From assembly GCA_963664835.2 (NCBI GenBank), contig CAXXUG010000020.1:248001-312000 (forward strand): 64,000 nucleotides of DNA. The letters are read 5' to 3'. The position numbers and the translations under genes are program-made. Shown here piece after piece: positions 1 through 8,213 of this stretch. The notes under the pieces are model-generated. The model did no database searches, was not told the origin of the DNA, and saw only the letters and a program-made list of their open reading frames with translations. The stretch's first letter is position 1, and each line of letters begins with the position of its first letter. The stretch comes from G963664835 sp963664835. GTDB lineage: Bacteria; Chloroflexota; UBA6077; FW602-bin22; JBCLEL01.

Positions 1-177
1 GTGGTCCTGCAGGCTGAAGTCCGGCGAGGGTCCATTCAGCTTCGTTCCCCGGTAGGCATGTATGTCCTGCGGAGGCTGCGGGCGTGTCCAAACAAGGTAC
101 CCTGCCAACCCCAAAACCAGGGCCGCGGACAGGGCCAACCACCTGGTCTCCCGCCTGAAAAACAGTTCGCTGGTCAT
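1..177 (-). CDS. SCO1/SenC-family copper chaperone, N-terminal part (runs off left edge)
   Basis: Reading the minus strand from an ATG at 177 gives 59 residues that continue past the window edge. Residues about 12-31 form one hydrophobic segment (WLALSAALVLGLAGYLVW), either a membrane anchor or an uncleaved signal. Then comes a linker with RGTKLNGPSPDFSLQDH, the entry strand typical of SCO1/SenC proteins, which deliver copper to the CuA site of cytochrome c oxidase outside the membrane. The diagnostic CxxxC and distal His would lie beyond the edge, so a generic thioredoxin-like redoxin remains possible. The ATG overlaps the stop of the upstream methyltransferase (ATGA), so the two genes are probably translationally coupled. 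Confidence 0.6.
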   Translation of the reverse strand, partial: MTSELFFRRETRWLALSAALVLGLAGYLVWTRPQPPQDIHAYRGTKLNGPSPDFSLQDH

Positions 178-809
178 CGCTCACCCAAATTGGACTCCGG
201 GCCGGCCGGCACCGCTACGCCGTATACGAATGGCGTCATCGGTTTCCATTGTCGATCCATCCACATGATATCGAAGCCGGCCGCCGCGATTGCCTTGTCG
301 GTCCGTCGATTCGGGTGGCAGTTGGCCGCTGCAAGGCTCCAAACCGGCGCGAGCGTGTCCTGCACAAGCGCGTGTATACCGCCAACCGCCCTCACGTGCT
401 CCACAAATCGAAACTCGCCGGCCGGCTTGAGAACTCTCCTGATCTCGCCAAATGCCCTCGCTTGGTCGCTCACCGAGCAGAGCACCAGCGTCGCGACGAC
501 GGTATCGAATGTCGAGTCGCCGAACGGCAACGCCTCCGCCGGCGACGCCCGAAACTCGATCTCAAGGTTCAGATCCGCTGCTCGTTTGCGGGCCCGGGTC
601 AGCATGAACGGGTCCGGCTCCGTCGCCACTATCTCGTCCGCCTGTCGGTAGTATGGGAAATTCGCGCCGGTTCCGGCGCCCACCTCCAACACCCGGCCCG
701 TCGTCTGCCCAATAAGCGTCGTTCTGATCGGCCCGAGTATTTTCCTCTCAGTAGGCCCAGTAAGAAAATCGTAGCTTGCGGCGAACAACGGGTGTGCCCT
801 CACCTTCAC
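174..809 (-). CDS. Class I SAM-dependent methyltransferase (UbiE/type 11-like)
   Basis: A protein of about 211 residues with methyltransferase motif I (VLEVGAGTGANFPYY), an acidic strand-2 end (ATEPDPFML) and the post-I region DTVVATLVLCSV followed by RRVLKPAGEFRFVEHV. This is the layout of the type 11 SAM methyltransferases, which act on small molecules or lipids; the substrate cannot be told from sequence. I start it at GTG 809 because AGGAGG (820-825) lies 10 nt upstream; the frame stays open to 851, so a longer start is possible. It overlaps the SCO-like gene by four bases, suggesting a shared transcript. Confidence 0.75.
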   Translation of the reverse strand: MKVRAHPLFAASYDFLTGPTERKILGPIRTTLIGQTTGRVLEVGAGTGANFPYYRQADEIVATEPDPFMLTRARKRAADLNLEIEFRASPAEALPFGDSTFDTVVATLVLCSVSDQARAFGEIRRVLKPAGEFRFVEHVRAVGGIHALVQDTLAPVWSLAAANCHPNRRTDKAIAAAGFDIMWMDRQWKPMTPFVYGVAVPAGPESNLGER

Positions 810-1109
810 CGTTAATCTACCTCCTGCCAACCGTGGCGCTGCCAGCATCAACCGTCGAACCCGCCTCGATGCGACTCCAAACTCGTCGTGACCGCCACCT
901 TATCTAATCGCGCTTCGAAAGTCGATTAACCAGCACCCCGATCTGGCGTGCGCCCTCCCTTAGACTTAGATGCCGGCTCTCCACCGGCAAACCTGCTACG
1001 CTACAACCAGAAGCAGCCGACCGGCAATGCATCGCAACTCCGTCGCCCGCCGACTTCGTCCCCGGCCATCACATGCTGATAAGGACCTACGCTATGGATA
1101 TCGGCACAC

Positions 1110-2150
1110 TTGCCTGAGCGCCAATTCCCTTCCCTGATCCGGCTCTGGTTCATCATACCGTTCTTGCTTGCGGCTCTTCTTCCCGCATGTCAGCCCGCCG
1201 CCGACCTACCGGCCGGCCGGCTCGCGTTCGGGCGTCACAATGACCTCTGGGTTACCGACCGGTTGGGCGGCGAGCCGCGACGCATAACCTCGGTCCCTGC
1301 CGGCGCCCTCGCCGACGATCCGCGCTGGTCCCCCGGCGGCCGGCGCATCGCCTACGTCCAATCCTTGCCAACCGACTTCGATCCCGAAGACGTGCTGACT
1401 GCCTTCCCCCCATCCGATATCATCATCGTCGACGCGGATGGCTCCAGGCCCTGGATCGCGTTGGCCCACGGCAGTCCCGGCGTTCAGTTGCGCACCCCCA
1501 CATGGCTGCCCGACGAATCCGGCCTCCTCTACACCGAGTTCACAGCCCTCGTCAGGGACAACAAACCGGCCGGCGTCGACATCGCCCTCCGCCGTCTCGA
1601 CTTCGCTACCCTATCCACTACTCTCGTTCTTCCCGACGCGCTCAATGCCGACGTCTCGCCTGATGGCCGGCAAATCATCTACCTACCCTCCTTCAACGCC
1701 CCCGACCCCTCTGGTATTTGGTTAGCGGACCTCTCCGGCTCCAATCCCCGCATGATCTTCCACCATCCCGCGTTCGACGAGTATCATGCCCCCCGGTTCT
1801 CGCCCGACGGCCAGCACGTCGTCTTTACCGCCTCCGGTGGTCCCGATATACCCGGTGGTGCAACCCCGGTCGCCGGCTCTCGACCCCTGCCATTCGCTCA
1901 CTTTCCCATCTCCCCAGCCTCCGCGCACGGCCTGCCAGCCGATCTCTGGCTCATCGACGTCGATGGTACCAACCTTCGTCGCTTGACCAATGTCCGCGAA
2001 GATATGCCCACGCCCGCCTGGCTGCCCGACTCCTCAGGCCTCGTCTTCCAAGGACTCCGAGGTATCTACCTTTACCAGTTGGCATCCCGCCAACTCCAGT
2101 TCATCGACGACCAGGGTTGGCACGCCGGCCTCGACGTAGCACCTCGTTAA
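1110..2150 (+). CDS. TolB-like beta-propeller lipoprotein
   Basis: 346 residues. The N-terminus is a hydrophobic stretch ending in a lipobox (FLLAALLPAC), so the mature protein is probably lipid-anchored outside the membrane. The rest is a run of WD40/TolB-type PD40 blades with recurrent motifs DPRWSPGGRRIAYV, ADVSPDGRQIIYL, APRFSPDGQHVVF and PAWLPDSSGLVFQ. Such propellers bind proteins or sugars and rarely catalyse. The start is a TTG at 1110; an ATG at 1094 is in another frame and stops after seven codons. It stands alone, divergent from the methyltransferase on the left. Confidence 0.7.
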   Translation: MPERQFPSLIRLWFIIPFLLAALLPACQPAADLPAGRLAFGRHNDLWVTDRLGGEPRRITSVPAGALADDPRWSPGGRRIAYVQSLPTDFDPEDVLTAFPPSDIIIVDADGSRPWIALAHGSPGVQLRTPTWLPDESGLLYTEFTALVRDNKPAGVDIALRRLDFATLSTTLVLPDALNADVSPDGRQIIYLPSFNAPDPSGIWLADLSGSNPRMIFHHPAFDEYHAPRFSPDGQHVVFTASGGPDIPGGATPVAGSRPLPFAHFPISPASAHGLPADLWLIDVDGTNLRRLTNVREDMPTPAWLPDSSGLVFQGLRGIYLYQLASRQLQFIDDQGWHAGLDVAPR

Positions 2151-2211
2151 CTCCTCCCACCAGCCTTCAACCCCCCATCGCATCTTTACTCCTTCTTATC
2201 AAGCAATAAAG

Positions 2212-2711
2212 TTAATTTGCACTTGGTTCGTCTTGCCCGGCCTCGCCCAGGCCCCGAGAGCGCATGCATTCCACCGCTCCCGCCCTCATTTTTCCGGCCC
2301 CCCAATTAGTCATGGGGCGAAAATGACTTGCCAGCTAACTTCCTCCAACTCGTGTTCGTTTCTAGCCGGAACGGAAGAATGTAGCGCGAGGGCTTGTCCC
2401 CCGCTCCAGGCATACCGGAAACCAACCCGAGTACCGAGCCACCGTAGAGAAGACCCGCCAACCGGCGCCCTGATTCTCATGCCTTGGCGTGCTGGCATCT
2501 GCCGGCATGGGCGGTTAGTCGAAACGATGTGCCAATCGTTGGGAGTGGCTGCCGCGAGTGTAACGCGGGCACTTGTCCCCAGCCAGGCCGGACCGGCGTC
2601 CCCCGTTCTTGATTCTCCTAGTATTCGCCTTCGGAAAGCCATAGCGATGCCCGCAGAACTTTGAAGTGTCCTGCAGGTATGATCGCCTTAGCGTTAGGTA
2701 TAGACCGTCGC
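2212..2711 (-). repeat. Intergenic stretch with inverted-orientation copies of the dispersed repeat
   Basis: No convincing gene lies between 2151 and 2763. Read on the minus strand, 2530-2370 contains the dispersed repeat modules in order: the GCCGGCA..TGCCGGC palindrome, 'cgccaaggcatgagaat', then 'gagcgggggacaagccc' and 'cgcgctacattctt'. A second partial copy of the 'ggggacaag' module lies at about 2560-2590. Divergence from other copies is high, so this is an old insertion. Confidence 0.55.
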
Positions 2712-2737
2712 TTGAATCCACCTTCCTAACCTATAAT
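2712..2737 (+). promoter_or_regulatory. Putative promoter (perfect -10) for the 2764 methyltransferase
   Basis: A perfect TATAAT at 2732-2737 lies 26 bp before the ATG. A TTGAAT at 2712-2717 is the only -35-like hexamer, with a short 14-bp spacer, so the -35 assignment is weak. GGAGG precedes the ATG by about ten bases. Confidence 0.4.
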
Positions 2738-2763
2738 CCAACGAACTTGGAGGTCGAGCGGCA

Positions 2764-3495
2764 ATGAAGAACTACGGCGCGGCATTTTACGGCGATCTAT
2801 GGGCGGAAGTGTACGATGAGTACCACGGGCATCGTGACGCGACTGAAGCAGTGTCCACTCTGGCCGATCTCGCCGACGGTGGAAGGGTGCTGGAGCTTGG
2901 GATTGGCACTGGCCGGATCGCGTTGCCACTGGCGGAAATGGGGGTAGAGGTCCACGGTCTTGACGCGTCCCAAGCGATGGTCGATAGACTGAGGGCAAAA
3001 CCGGGCGGCGGGCGCATCCCGGTTACGATCGGCGATTTTGCCGACGTGGGCGTCGAGGGCAGCTACGCGCTTATATTCGTCGCGTTCAACACCTTTTTCG
3101 CACTGCCCTCACAGGAAGATCAAGTGCGTTGCTTCGCAAATGTAGCAGAGCACCTCACCGATGACGGTGTCTTCGTCATCGAGGCGTTCGTGCCGGACTT
3201 GACCCGATACGTTCGCGGTCAGCATACTGGCGTCTCATTCGTGGAGACCGACCGGATCCGTCTCGACGCAAGTCTGCACGATGCGGCGAACCAGCGCGTC
3301 AACTCTCAGCACGTCATCATCAGCGAGGAAGGCGTCAAGCTGCTGCCGGCGGATATTCGCTATGCCTGGCCCTCCGAGCTCGACCTGATGGCGCGTCTGG
3401 CCGGCCTCCGCCTGCGCGAGCGGTGGGGAGATTGGGACCGATCGCCATTCACCGCCGGCAGTTCGAGGCACGTCTCGGTTTACGGCAGCCGGTAG
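2764..3495 (+). CDS. Class I SAM-dependent methyltransferase
   Basis: 243 residues with clear motif I (VLELGIGTGRIALPLAEMG), an acidic loop after strand 2 (VHGLDASQAMVDRLR), motif II-like VEGSYALIFVAFNTFF and a post-motif 'DDGVFVIEAFVPD'. This matches the methyltransf_25/11 group, acting on an unknown small molecule. The ATG has a good ribosome site (TTGGAGG) and a TATAAT box just upstream. It is a single-gene unit, bounded on both sides by repeat-filled spacers. Confidence 0.75.
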   Translation: MKNYGAAFYGDLWAEVYDEYHGHRDATEAVSTLADLADGGRVLELGIGTGRIALPLAEMGVEVHGLDASQAMVDRLRAKPGGGRIPVTIGDFADVGVEGSYALIFVAFNTFFALPSQEDQVRCFANVAEHLTDDGVFVIEAFVPDLTRYVRGQHTGVSFVETDRIRLDASLHDAANQRVNSQHVIISEEGVKLLPADIRYAWPSELDLMARLAGLRLRERWGDWDRSPFTAGSSRHVSVYGSR

Positions 3496-3594
3496 TTGCG
3501 CCGAGCGACGGCCGCCTGAGCCGGCGAGGGAGTTGGACTGCCCGTCCTACCCACAGCATTACCCATGACCATGATATACAGGCAGGCTCTTCGC

Positions 3595-3965
3595 CGGAAT
3601 GACGGATGGAGGGCCGGATTGGCGAAGCGATACCTCGTCTCTATCGATGCCGAGTAACTTCATTTTCGTACCAATCGCTCATGCCGGCTTGCGCCGGCCC
3701 ACCAAGATGTGAAAACCCGGAGTTGCGATTTTATACGGCGAAGTCGCACGGGGGATTCTGCCATGCCCACGCCCCACCCCAGCGGGGGACAAGCCCCTCG
3801 CCTCGCGTAGTCTTCGACCGCGCTACATTTCCCGTCCCCGCCCCTCTGGACTCCGGCTTTCGCCGGAGTGACGGTTGGGAGGCCAAGTAGACGAGTGCGG
3901 GAGCGGTCGAATTCGGGCACTCTAGGGCCGCGAAATATCATTTTCGTACCAGTGACGATATGCGG
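3595..3965 (+). repeat. Dispersed modular palindromic repeat, near-full-length copy
   Basis: Contains module A (3661-3716), an outer inverted repeat CATTTTCGTACC/GAAAA around a GCCGGC-TTGC-GCCGG hairpin. Module B follows (3780-3880): 'gcgggggacaagcccctcgc', 'accgcgctacattt' and the hairpin CTCCGGC-TTTC-GCCGGAG. A second truncated module A start (CATTTTCGTACCAG) is at about 3946. Short open frames across it are by-products of the repeat. The rest of 3496-4202 shows no gene. Confidence 0.75.
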
Positions 3966-4202
3966 TTCGCGGACTATCGAAATGGCCTTGGCGGGTTGAT
4001 TGTTTCGACCAACTGCTTGTCGTCCTAGGAAAACACCCTAAACATTAAAGAATAGAAAAGCTCTGGGTGCCTTGCGGGGCCTCACCCTGCGTACAGAATC
4101 GAATCTACCTCGCTAGTTGCATCGATCCACGGCACGGTAAGCTGTTTTGTGGTACCATGCGGCGTTGGTCGAAGTCGTCGCTTTGGCGACGTTAATATTC
4201 GC

Positions 4203-4230
4203 TTGCAGTTTCGTTTTCGCTCGCTATAAT
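4203..4230 (+). promoter_or_regulatory. Sigma70-type promoter of the Alternative Complex III operon
   Basis: TTGCAG (4203-4208), a 16-bp spacer and a perfect TATAAT (4225-4230) lie about 118 bp upstream of the first gene of the respiratory operon. No other gene starts in between, so the whole 4.3-12.1 kb operon could be read from here. Confidence 0.6.
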
Positions 4231-4348
4231 GGCGCTGAAGGCGCGGACTCAGACCTTTACGAGCCAGTGAACCGCAAATCTAATCTGACGGCTACGTTGG
4301 CTGCCCGCCCATTTGACGAGGCTTGGCTGCTCGGCCGCGAGTAGAGGG

Positions 4349-4645
4349 ATGGATCCGAGTACCGTACTAACCCCTCAGCATTGGCTTCTTATAAACGCGC
4401 TACTTTCCACACTTTGGTTGCTTGCGCTGCTTATGGTGAATGGCGCGTTCGCCTTTCTTCTGGGATCCGCGATCATACCGTCGGTTGTTGCCACGAGGCC
4501 GGCTCTGTCAAACTTGGAGCGCTTTAAACGGCCCCTGTACGCCATCGGTATCGTTGCGTTTGCGCTGGCGATCTTACAGCTAATAAGGTTCGTCAACGGC
4601 TTGATAGTGTTGAATGATCAGCTATACCCACGTTCCTTGATCTGA
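4349..4645 (+). CDS. Small two-helix membrane protein heading the ACIII operon
   Basis: 98 residues with two predicted transmembrane helices: LLINALLSTLWLLALLMVNG with its following hydrophobic run, and PLYAIGIVAFALAILQLIRF. I see no family signature and no heme- or metal-binding motif. It lies between the operon promoter and the pentaheme cytochrome, 23 bp before the latter, in the same direction. It may therefore be an accessory subunit like the small membrane subunits reported in some ACIII enzymes; this is inference. I start at ATG 4349 (after GTAGAGGG) because the frame upstream codes for hydrophilic sequence lying just beyond the promoter. Confidence 0.6.
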   Translation: MDPSTVLTPQHWLLINALLSTLWLLALLMVNGAFAFLLGSAIIPSVVATRPALSNLERFKRPLYAIGIVAFALAILQLIRFVNGLIVLNDQLYPRSLI

Positions 4646-4668
4646 GTCAGGTTGGTGGAAGGAATCAC

Positions 4669-5190
4669 TTGGGCTCGATAATCGTCCGGCTGACTCTGAT
4701 CCTGGTGCCGCCGTTTCTGTTGGCGGTGCTGGTCTTGCTCTTCGCGTCGCCAAGGATAGTTGGAGCGCTCCAACCCAAGGTCGAACAGCCTGTCAATTTC
4801 CCCCATCCCCAGCACGTGCAGGTGGCCCAATTGGATTGCCAGTTCTGCCACCGAATGGCAGGTACATCCGCAGAGGCCGGCGTACCGGCCGTTGAGCAGT
4901 GCATGATGTGCCATCAGGTGGTCCGCCAGGATAGCCCAGAGGTGAAGAAGCTTGTCGAGGCAATGGAGAACAATGAGTCCATCGAGTGGAACCGGGTCCA
5001 TAGGATGCCGGACCACGTCCGCTTCGTTCACGAGGCTCATGTTAAAGCCGGAATTGACTGCACAGTCTGTCATGGCCCGGTCGGAGAGATGGTCCAGGTA
5101 GAACAGGTGCGCCCGTTGAACATGGGCGATTGCATCAACTGCCACCGCGAACGGGGTGCGCCGTTCGACTGCACGGTCTGTCACAAGTAG
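4669..5190 (+). CDS. actA: ActA, pentaheme cytochrome c subunit of Alternative Complex III
   Basis: 173 residues: an N-terminal membrane helix (about residues 8-26) followed by a periplasmic domain with five CxxCH heme sites (CQFCH, CMMCH, CTVCH, CINCH, CTVCH). Five c-type hemes on a single anchored subunit is the known composition of ActA, which carries electrons from the iron-sulfur/quinol part of ACIII toward ActE or a terminal oxidase. The start is TTG 4669 with GGAAGGA five bases upstream. The next gene starts 12 bp after the stop. Family assignment rests on the heme count plus the operon. Confidence 0.85.
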   Translation: MGSIIVRLTLILVPPFLLAVLVLLFASPRIVGALQPKVEQPVNFPHPQHVQVAQLDCQFCHRMAGTSAEAGVPAVEQCMMCHQVVRQDSPEVKKLVEAMENNESIEWNRVHRMPDHVRFVHEAHVKAGIDCTVCHGPVGEMVQVEQVRPLNMGDCINCHRERGAPFDCTVCHK

Positions 5191-5202
5191 CAGGAGTAAA
5201 GT

Positions 5203-7461
5203 GTGGCATTAACCCGACGGGAGTTTCTGAAGACGACGTTGGCCGGCACTGTTGCCGCGGTCGCCTTCACCGGCTGCATTCCCCGGAGCGAGTTGCAGAT
5301 TCAGAGTCCGCCACTGATGCCGGAGGACCTGGTAGAGGGGCGCGACCTCTGGTACGCCACGCTAAACCAATCCGGCCCGGGTGGCGACGGCCTTATCGTT
5401 CGTGTGATGGCCGGTCGAGCAAAGAAGATCGAGGGCAATCCGGATTATCCGATCAACGCCGGCAAGACCAGCGCAATCGATCAGGCCGTCGTCCAAGATC
5501 TATACCATCCTGACAGGATCGGCAGACCTCTGAAGCGCAGAGGGGATCGCGGCAGCGGCGTGTTCGATCCAATTTCCTGGAGCCAGGCCTACAGTGAGTT
5601 GGCCTCCAAATTGAGAGGATCGAGCGGCCAACCTGACAGGGTAGTTTTGGCTACAGAGCCCCTTCGAGCACACCAGGCGTACGTGGTGGATAAGTTCGTA
5701 ACCGCATACGGCGCTCGACATCTCGCCTTCGACCCGCTGGCTCCCACGGTAGAGCGTTCGGTGCTGGGGAAGATGTTCGGTCAGAATGCGCTGCCAGAGT
5801 TTGACATTCGGAACTCGAACTACCTTCTGTCGTTCGGCACGGATTTCCTGATGACCTGGCTATCGCCTGTGCGATATGGCCGGCACTACGGCGAGTTCAG
5901 ACAGGGCCGTTCTACTCGGGGGTATTTTGTCCAAGTAGAGCCCAGGCTATCGATTACCGGGGCAAACGCTGACGAGTGGGTGCCGATTAGACCGGGAACA
6001 GAAGGCATGCTCGCGCTCAGTATGGCACAGGTGATCCTGGCAGAGAACATGGCCGATCCCTCAGCGGCACAAGCCATTCCCGGCGGCGCATCCGCTCTTG
6101 GCGACTACGCGCCGGAGCGCGTGTCCGAAGCCACCGGTGTCGCCGCCGAGCGCATCCGCGAGTTGGCCCGGGCCTTTGCCCATAACCAGCCGGCCCTTGC
6201 GATTGCCGGCGGAACGGCCGCGGCACACACCAACGGCAGCTTCAATCTCATGGCGGCATACGCGCTGAACGCAATCGTGGGCAACGTTGGCAAGCCGGGC
6301 GGGTTAATCTTCAATCCGCCAGCACCGACAGAAGGGTTCGCTGCGCAACTGCCGGCCGACAGCCATGCGGAGTGGCACCGCTTTGCCGAGGGAGCTCGCA
6401 CCGGCAGCTCGCCGGTCGATGCTCTTCTGGTGCACAGAGTCAACCCGCTGCATGGCATGCCTGCGGCGACCGGAATCGGCGACGCGCTGGAAAATATCCC
6501 CTTCATAGCCAGTTTTTCTAGCTATCTGGATGACACGACGATGATGGCGGACCTGATTCTGCCGGACGACGCGATCCTGGAATCCTGGGGCGACGATGTG
6601 CCGGACCCTGGTCCGGGCTACCAGACGGTCGGGATACAGCAGCCGGTAGTCCGCCGGTTCCGCGACACTCGAAACTTCTGCGACAGCCTGATATCGGTTG
6701 GTCAACGATTGGGAGGGCAGGTGGCGAGCGAGTTGCCATGGGGCGAACTGCGCGATCTGCTGCGTCAGGACGCGAGAGAGCTCCGGGCGCTAAACCGTGG
6801 ATCGGTGCCGATCGGCGTCGACTTCGAGAGGTTCTGGGTGAATCTGCTTCAACGCGGAGGTTGGTGGGACGAGGACTCGAAGCCCACCAGCGTGCCGGCC
6901 GCGAAGCTACAGCCGCCGGCGGCTTCATCGGATGTTGAGTCCGAGTTCGCCGGATCGGCCGACGAATATCCGTTTTACCTGATGCCCTTTCCCCACTTTA
7001 CGATGCAAGCCGGCCAGGGCGCCCATCTGCCGTGGCTTCAATCAGCGCCGGATACAATGACCAGCGCGACCTGGCAGACTTGGGTTGAGTTGAACCCAAA
7101 GACTGCCGATCAGCTGCAGATCAAGATGTTCGACGTGGTAAGGGTGGAAACGGTCGCCGGCAGCCTGGAAGCGTCGGTCTATATAAATCCAGCCGCCGCG
7201 CCGGATATCATTGCAATTCCGATGGGACAGGGACATCGTGGCTTTGGAAGATACGCTGAGGACCGCGGCGAGAATGTGCTGAGGGTTCTAGCCCCTCTCA
7301 CTGACCGAGGAACCGGAGCGCTTGCCTGGTGCGCGACCCGTGCTCGCATCAGTAAGGTTGGCAGGTGGCATCGGGTGGCATTGCTGGACCGATACATTTC
7401 AGGAGTTCCAAAGAGTCGCGAGCTTGATGATGCCAAGGTCATCGGAGTAACCAAGGAGTAA
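5203..7461 (+). CDS. actB: ActB1, molybdopterin-oxidoreductase-like half of ActB (cofactor-less type)
   Basis: 752 residues. The N-terminus has a Tat-type signal (TRREFLKTTLAGTVAAV) with a cysteine in a lipobox-like site (FTGC). The body follows the MopB fold, but where catalytic members carry a Cys-x2-Cys-x3-Cys cluster this protein reads YATLNQSGPGGDGL, so all three cysteines are gone. This matches known ACIII, where the B1 domain has lost its Mo cofactor and [4Fe-4S] cluster. In most ACIII operons B1 and the iron-sulfur B2 domain are one polypeptide of about 1000 residues; here they are separate genes (752 + 249). GTG start with GGAG upstream; the next gene follows at +3. Confidence 0.85.
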   Translation: MALTRREFLKTTLAGTVAAVAFTGCIPRSELQIQSPPLMPEDLVEGRDLWYATLNQSGPGGDGLIVRVMAGRAKKIEGNPDYPINAGKTSAIDQAVVQDLYHPDRIGRPLKRRGDRGSGVFDPISWSQAYSELASKLRGSSGQPDRVVLATEPLRAHQAYVVDKFVTAYGARHLAFDPLAPTVERSVLGKMFGQNALPEFDIRNSNYLLSFGTDFLMTWLSPVRYGRHYGEFRQGRSTRGYFVQVEPRLSITGANADEWVPIRPGTEGMLALSMAQVILAENMADPSAAQAIPGGASALGDYAPERVSEATGVAAERIRELARAFAHNQPALAIAGGTAAAHTNGSFNLMAAYALNAIVGNVGKPGGLIFNPPAPTEGFAAQLPADSHAEWHRFAEGARTGSSPVDALLVHRVNPLHGMPAATGIGDALENIPFIASFSSYLDDTTMMADLILPDDAILESWGDDVPDPGPGYQTVGIQQPVVRRFRDTRNFCDSLISVGQRLGGQVASELPWGELRDLLRQDARELRALNRGSVPIGVDFERFWVNLLQRGGWWDEDSKPTSVPAAKLQPPAASSDVESEFAGSADEYPFYLMPFPHFTMQAGQGAHLPWLQSAPDTMTSATWQTWVELNPKTADQLQIKMFDVVRVETVAGSLEASVYINPAAAPDIIAIPMGQGHRGFGRYAEDRGENVLRVLAPLTDRGTGALAWCATRARISKVGRWHRVALLDRYISGVPKSRELDDAKVIGVTKE

Positions 7462-7463
7462 CT

Positions 7464-8213
7464 ATGGCCAACAGCGAGCAGGTAATCAAGCAAACAAAGT
7501 GGGGAATGGTCGTCGATATCGATCGCTGCACCGGCTGCCAGGCCTGCGTGGTGGCATGCCAGGCTGAGAACAACGTGCCGATTAATACAGAATCAGTGGT
7601 CGATGAACAGCGTGGCCAATACTGGATTCACATCGAGCGGTACTGGGAAGGTGAGTATCCCAACGTAAAGGCGCGCTTCATACCGGTGATGTGTCAACAC
7701 TGCGGAAATGCACCCTGCGAGCCGGTCTGCCCGGTTTACGCGACCTACCATACGCCCGATGGCCTGAACGCCCAGGTCTACAACCGATGCATCGGTACTC
7801 GCTATTGCGCTAACAACTGCCCCTGGAACGTCCGATTCTTCAACTACTGGGATCCGCCGAACCGGATACCGGAAACGCTGCGAAACCAGCTCAATCCGGA
7901 TGTGTCCGTTCGCAGCAAGGGCACCATGGAGAAGTGCACGTTCTGTGTGCAGCGGATCCGACGCGCCGAGCGAGAGGCCAAGAGTGACGGACGCACGGTC
8001 CAAGATGGAGAGTTTCAGCCGGCGTGCGCCCAGGCATGTCCGACCAACACGCTCGTTTTTGGTAACTTGAACGACGAGTCAGGCAAGGCGGCTCAAATGG
8101 CTGCCGACCATCGCCACTATCGAATGTTAGAGAACCTTGGAACAGATCCTGCTGTCATTTATTTGAAGAAAGTAGATCCGCACTACGAGGGGACTGCAGA
8201 TTCACATGGCTAG
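7464..8213 (+). CDS. ActB2, four-cluster iron-sulfur subunit of ACIII
   Basis: 249 residues of the DMSO-reductase/HybA-type ferredoxin fold. Cysteine groups appear as CTGCQACVVAC, CQHCGNAPCEPVC, CIGTRYCANNC and CTFC...CAQAC. The pattern CIGTRYCANNCPW lacks a cysteine at the third position (a Thr/Arg replaces it), which could convert one site to a [3Fe-4S] cluster, as known for ACIII; this is inferred from the motif. It carries electrons between the quinol site and ActA. No signal peptide is seen, so it probably co-exports with ActB1. Its last eight bases overlap the following membrane subunit. Confidence 0.85.
   Translation: MANSEQVIKQTKWGMVVDIDRCTGCQACVVACQAENNVPINTESVVDEQRGQYWIHIERYWEGEYPNVKARFIPVMCQHCGNAPCEPVCPVYATYHTPDGLNAQVYNRCIGTRYCANNCPWNVRFFNYWDPPNRIPETLRNQLNPDVSVRSKGTMEKCTFCVQRIRRAEREAKSDGRTVQDGEFQPACAQACPTNTLVFGNLNDESGKAAQMAADHRHYRMLENLGTDPAVIYLKKVDPHYEGTADSHG

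Noticed and set aside
4147..4344. 65-codon frame with a hydrophobic stretch before the ACIII operon
   Set aside because: The promoter TTGCAG-16-TATAAT lies inside it, it would need a TTG start without a ribosome site, and its second half is not protein-like.
5203..7461. Calling ActB1 an active molybdenum oxidoreductase
   Set aside because: All three cysteines of the N-terminal cluster are replaced and the operon is ACIII, in which the homologous domain is known to be cofactor-free.
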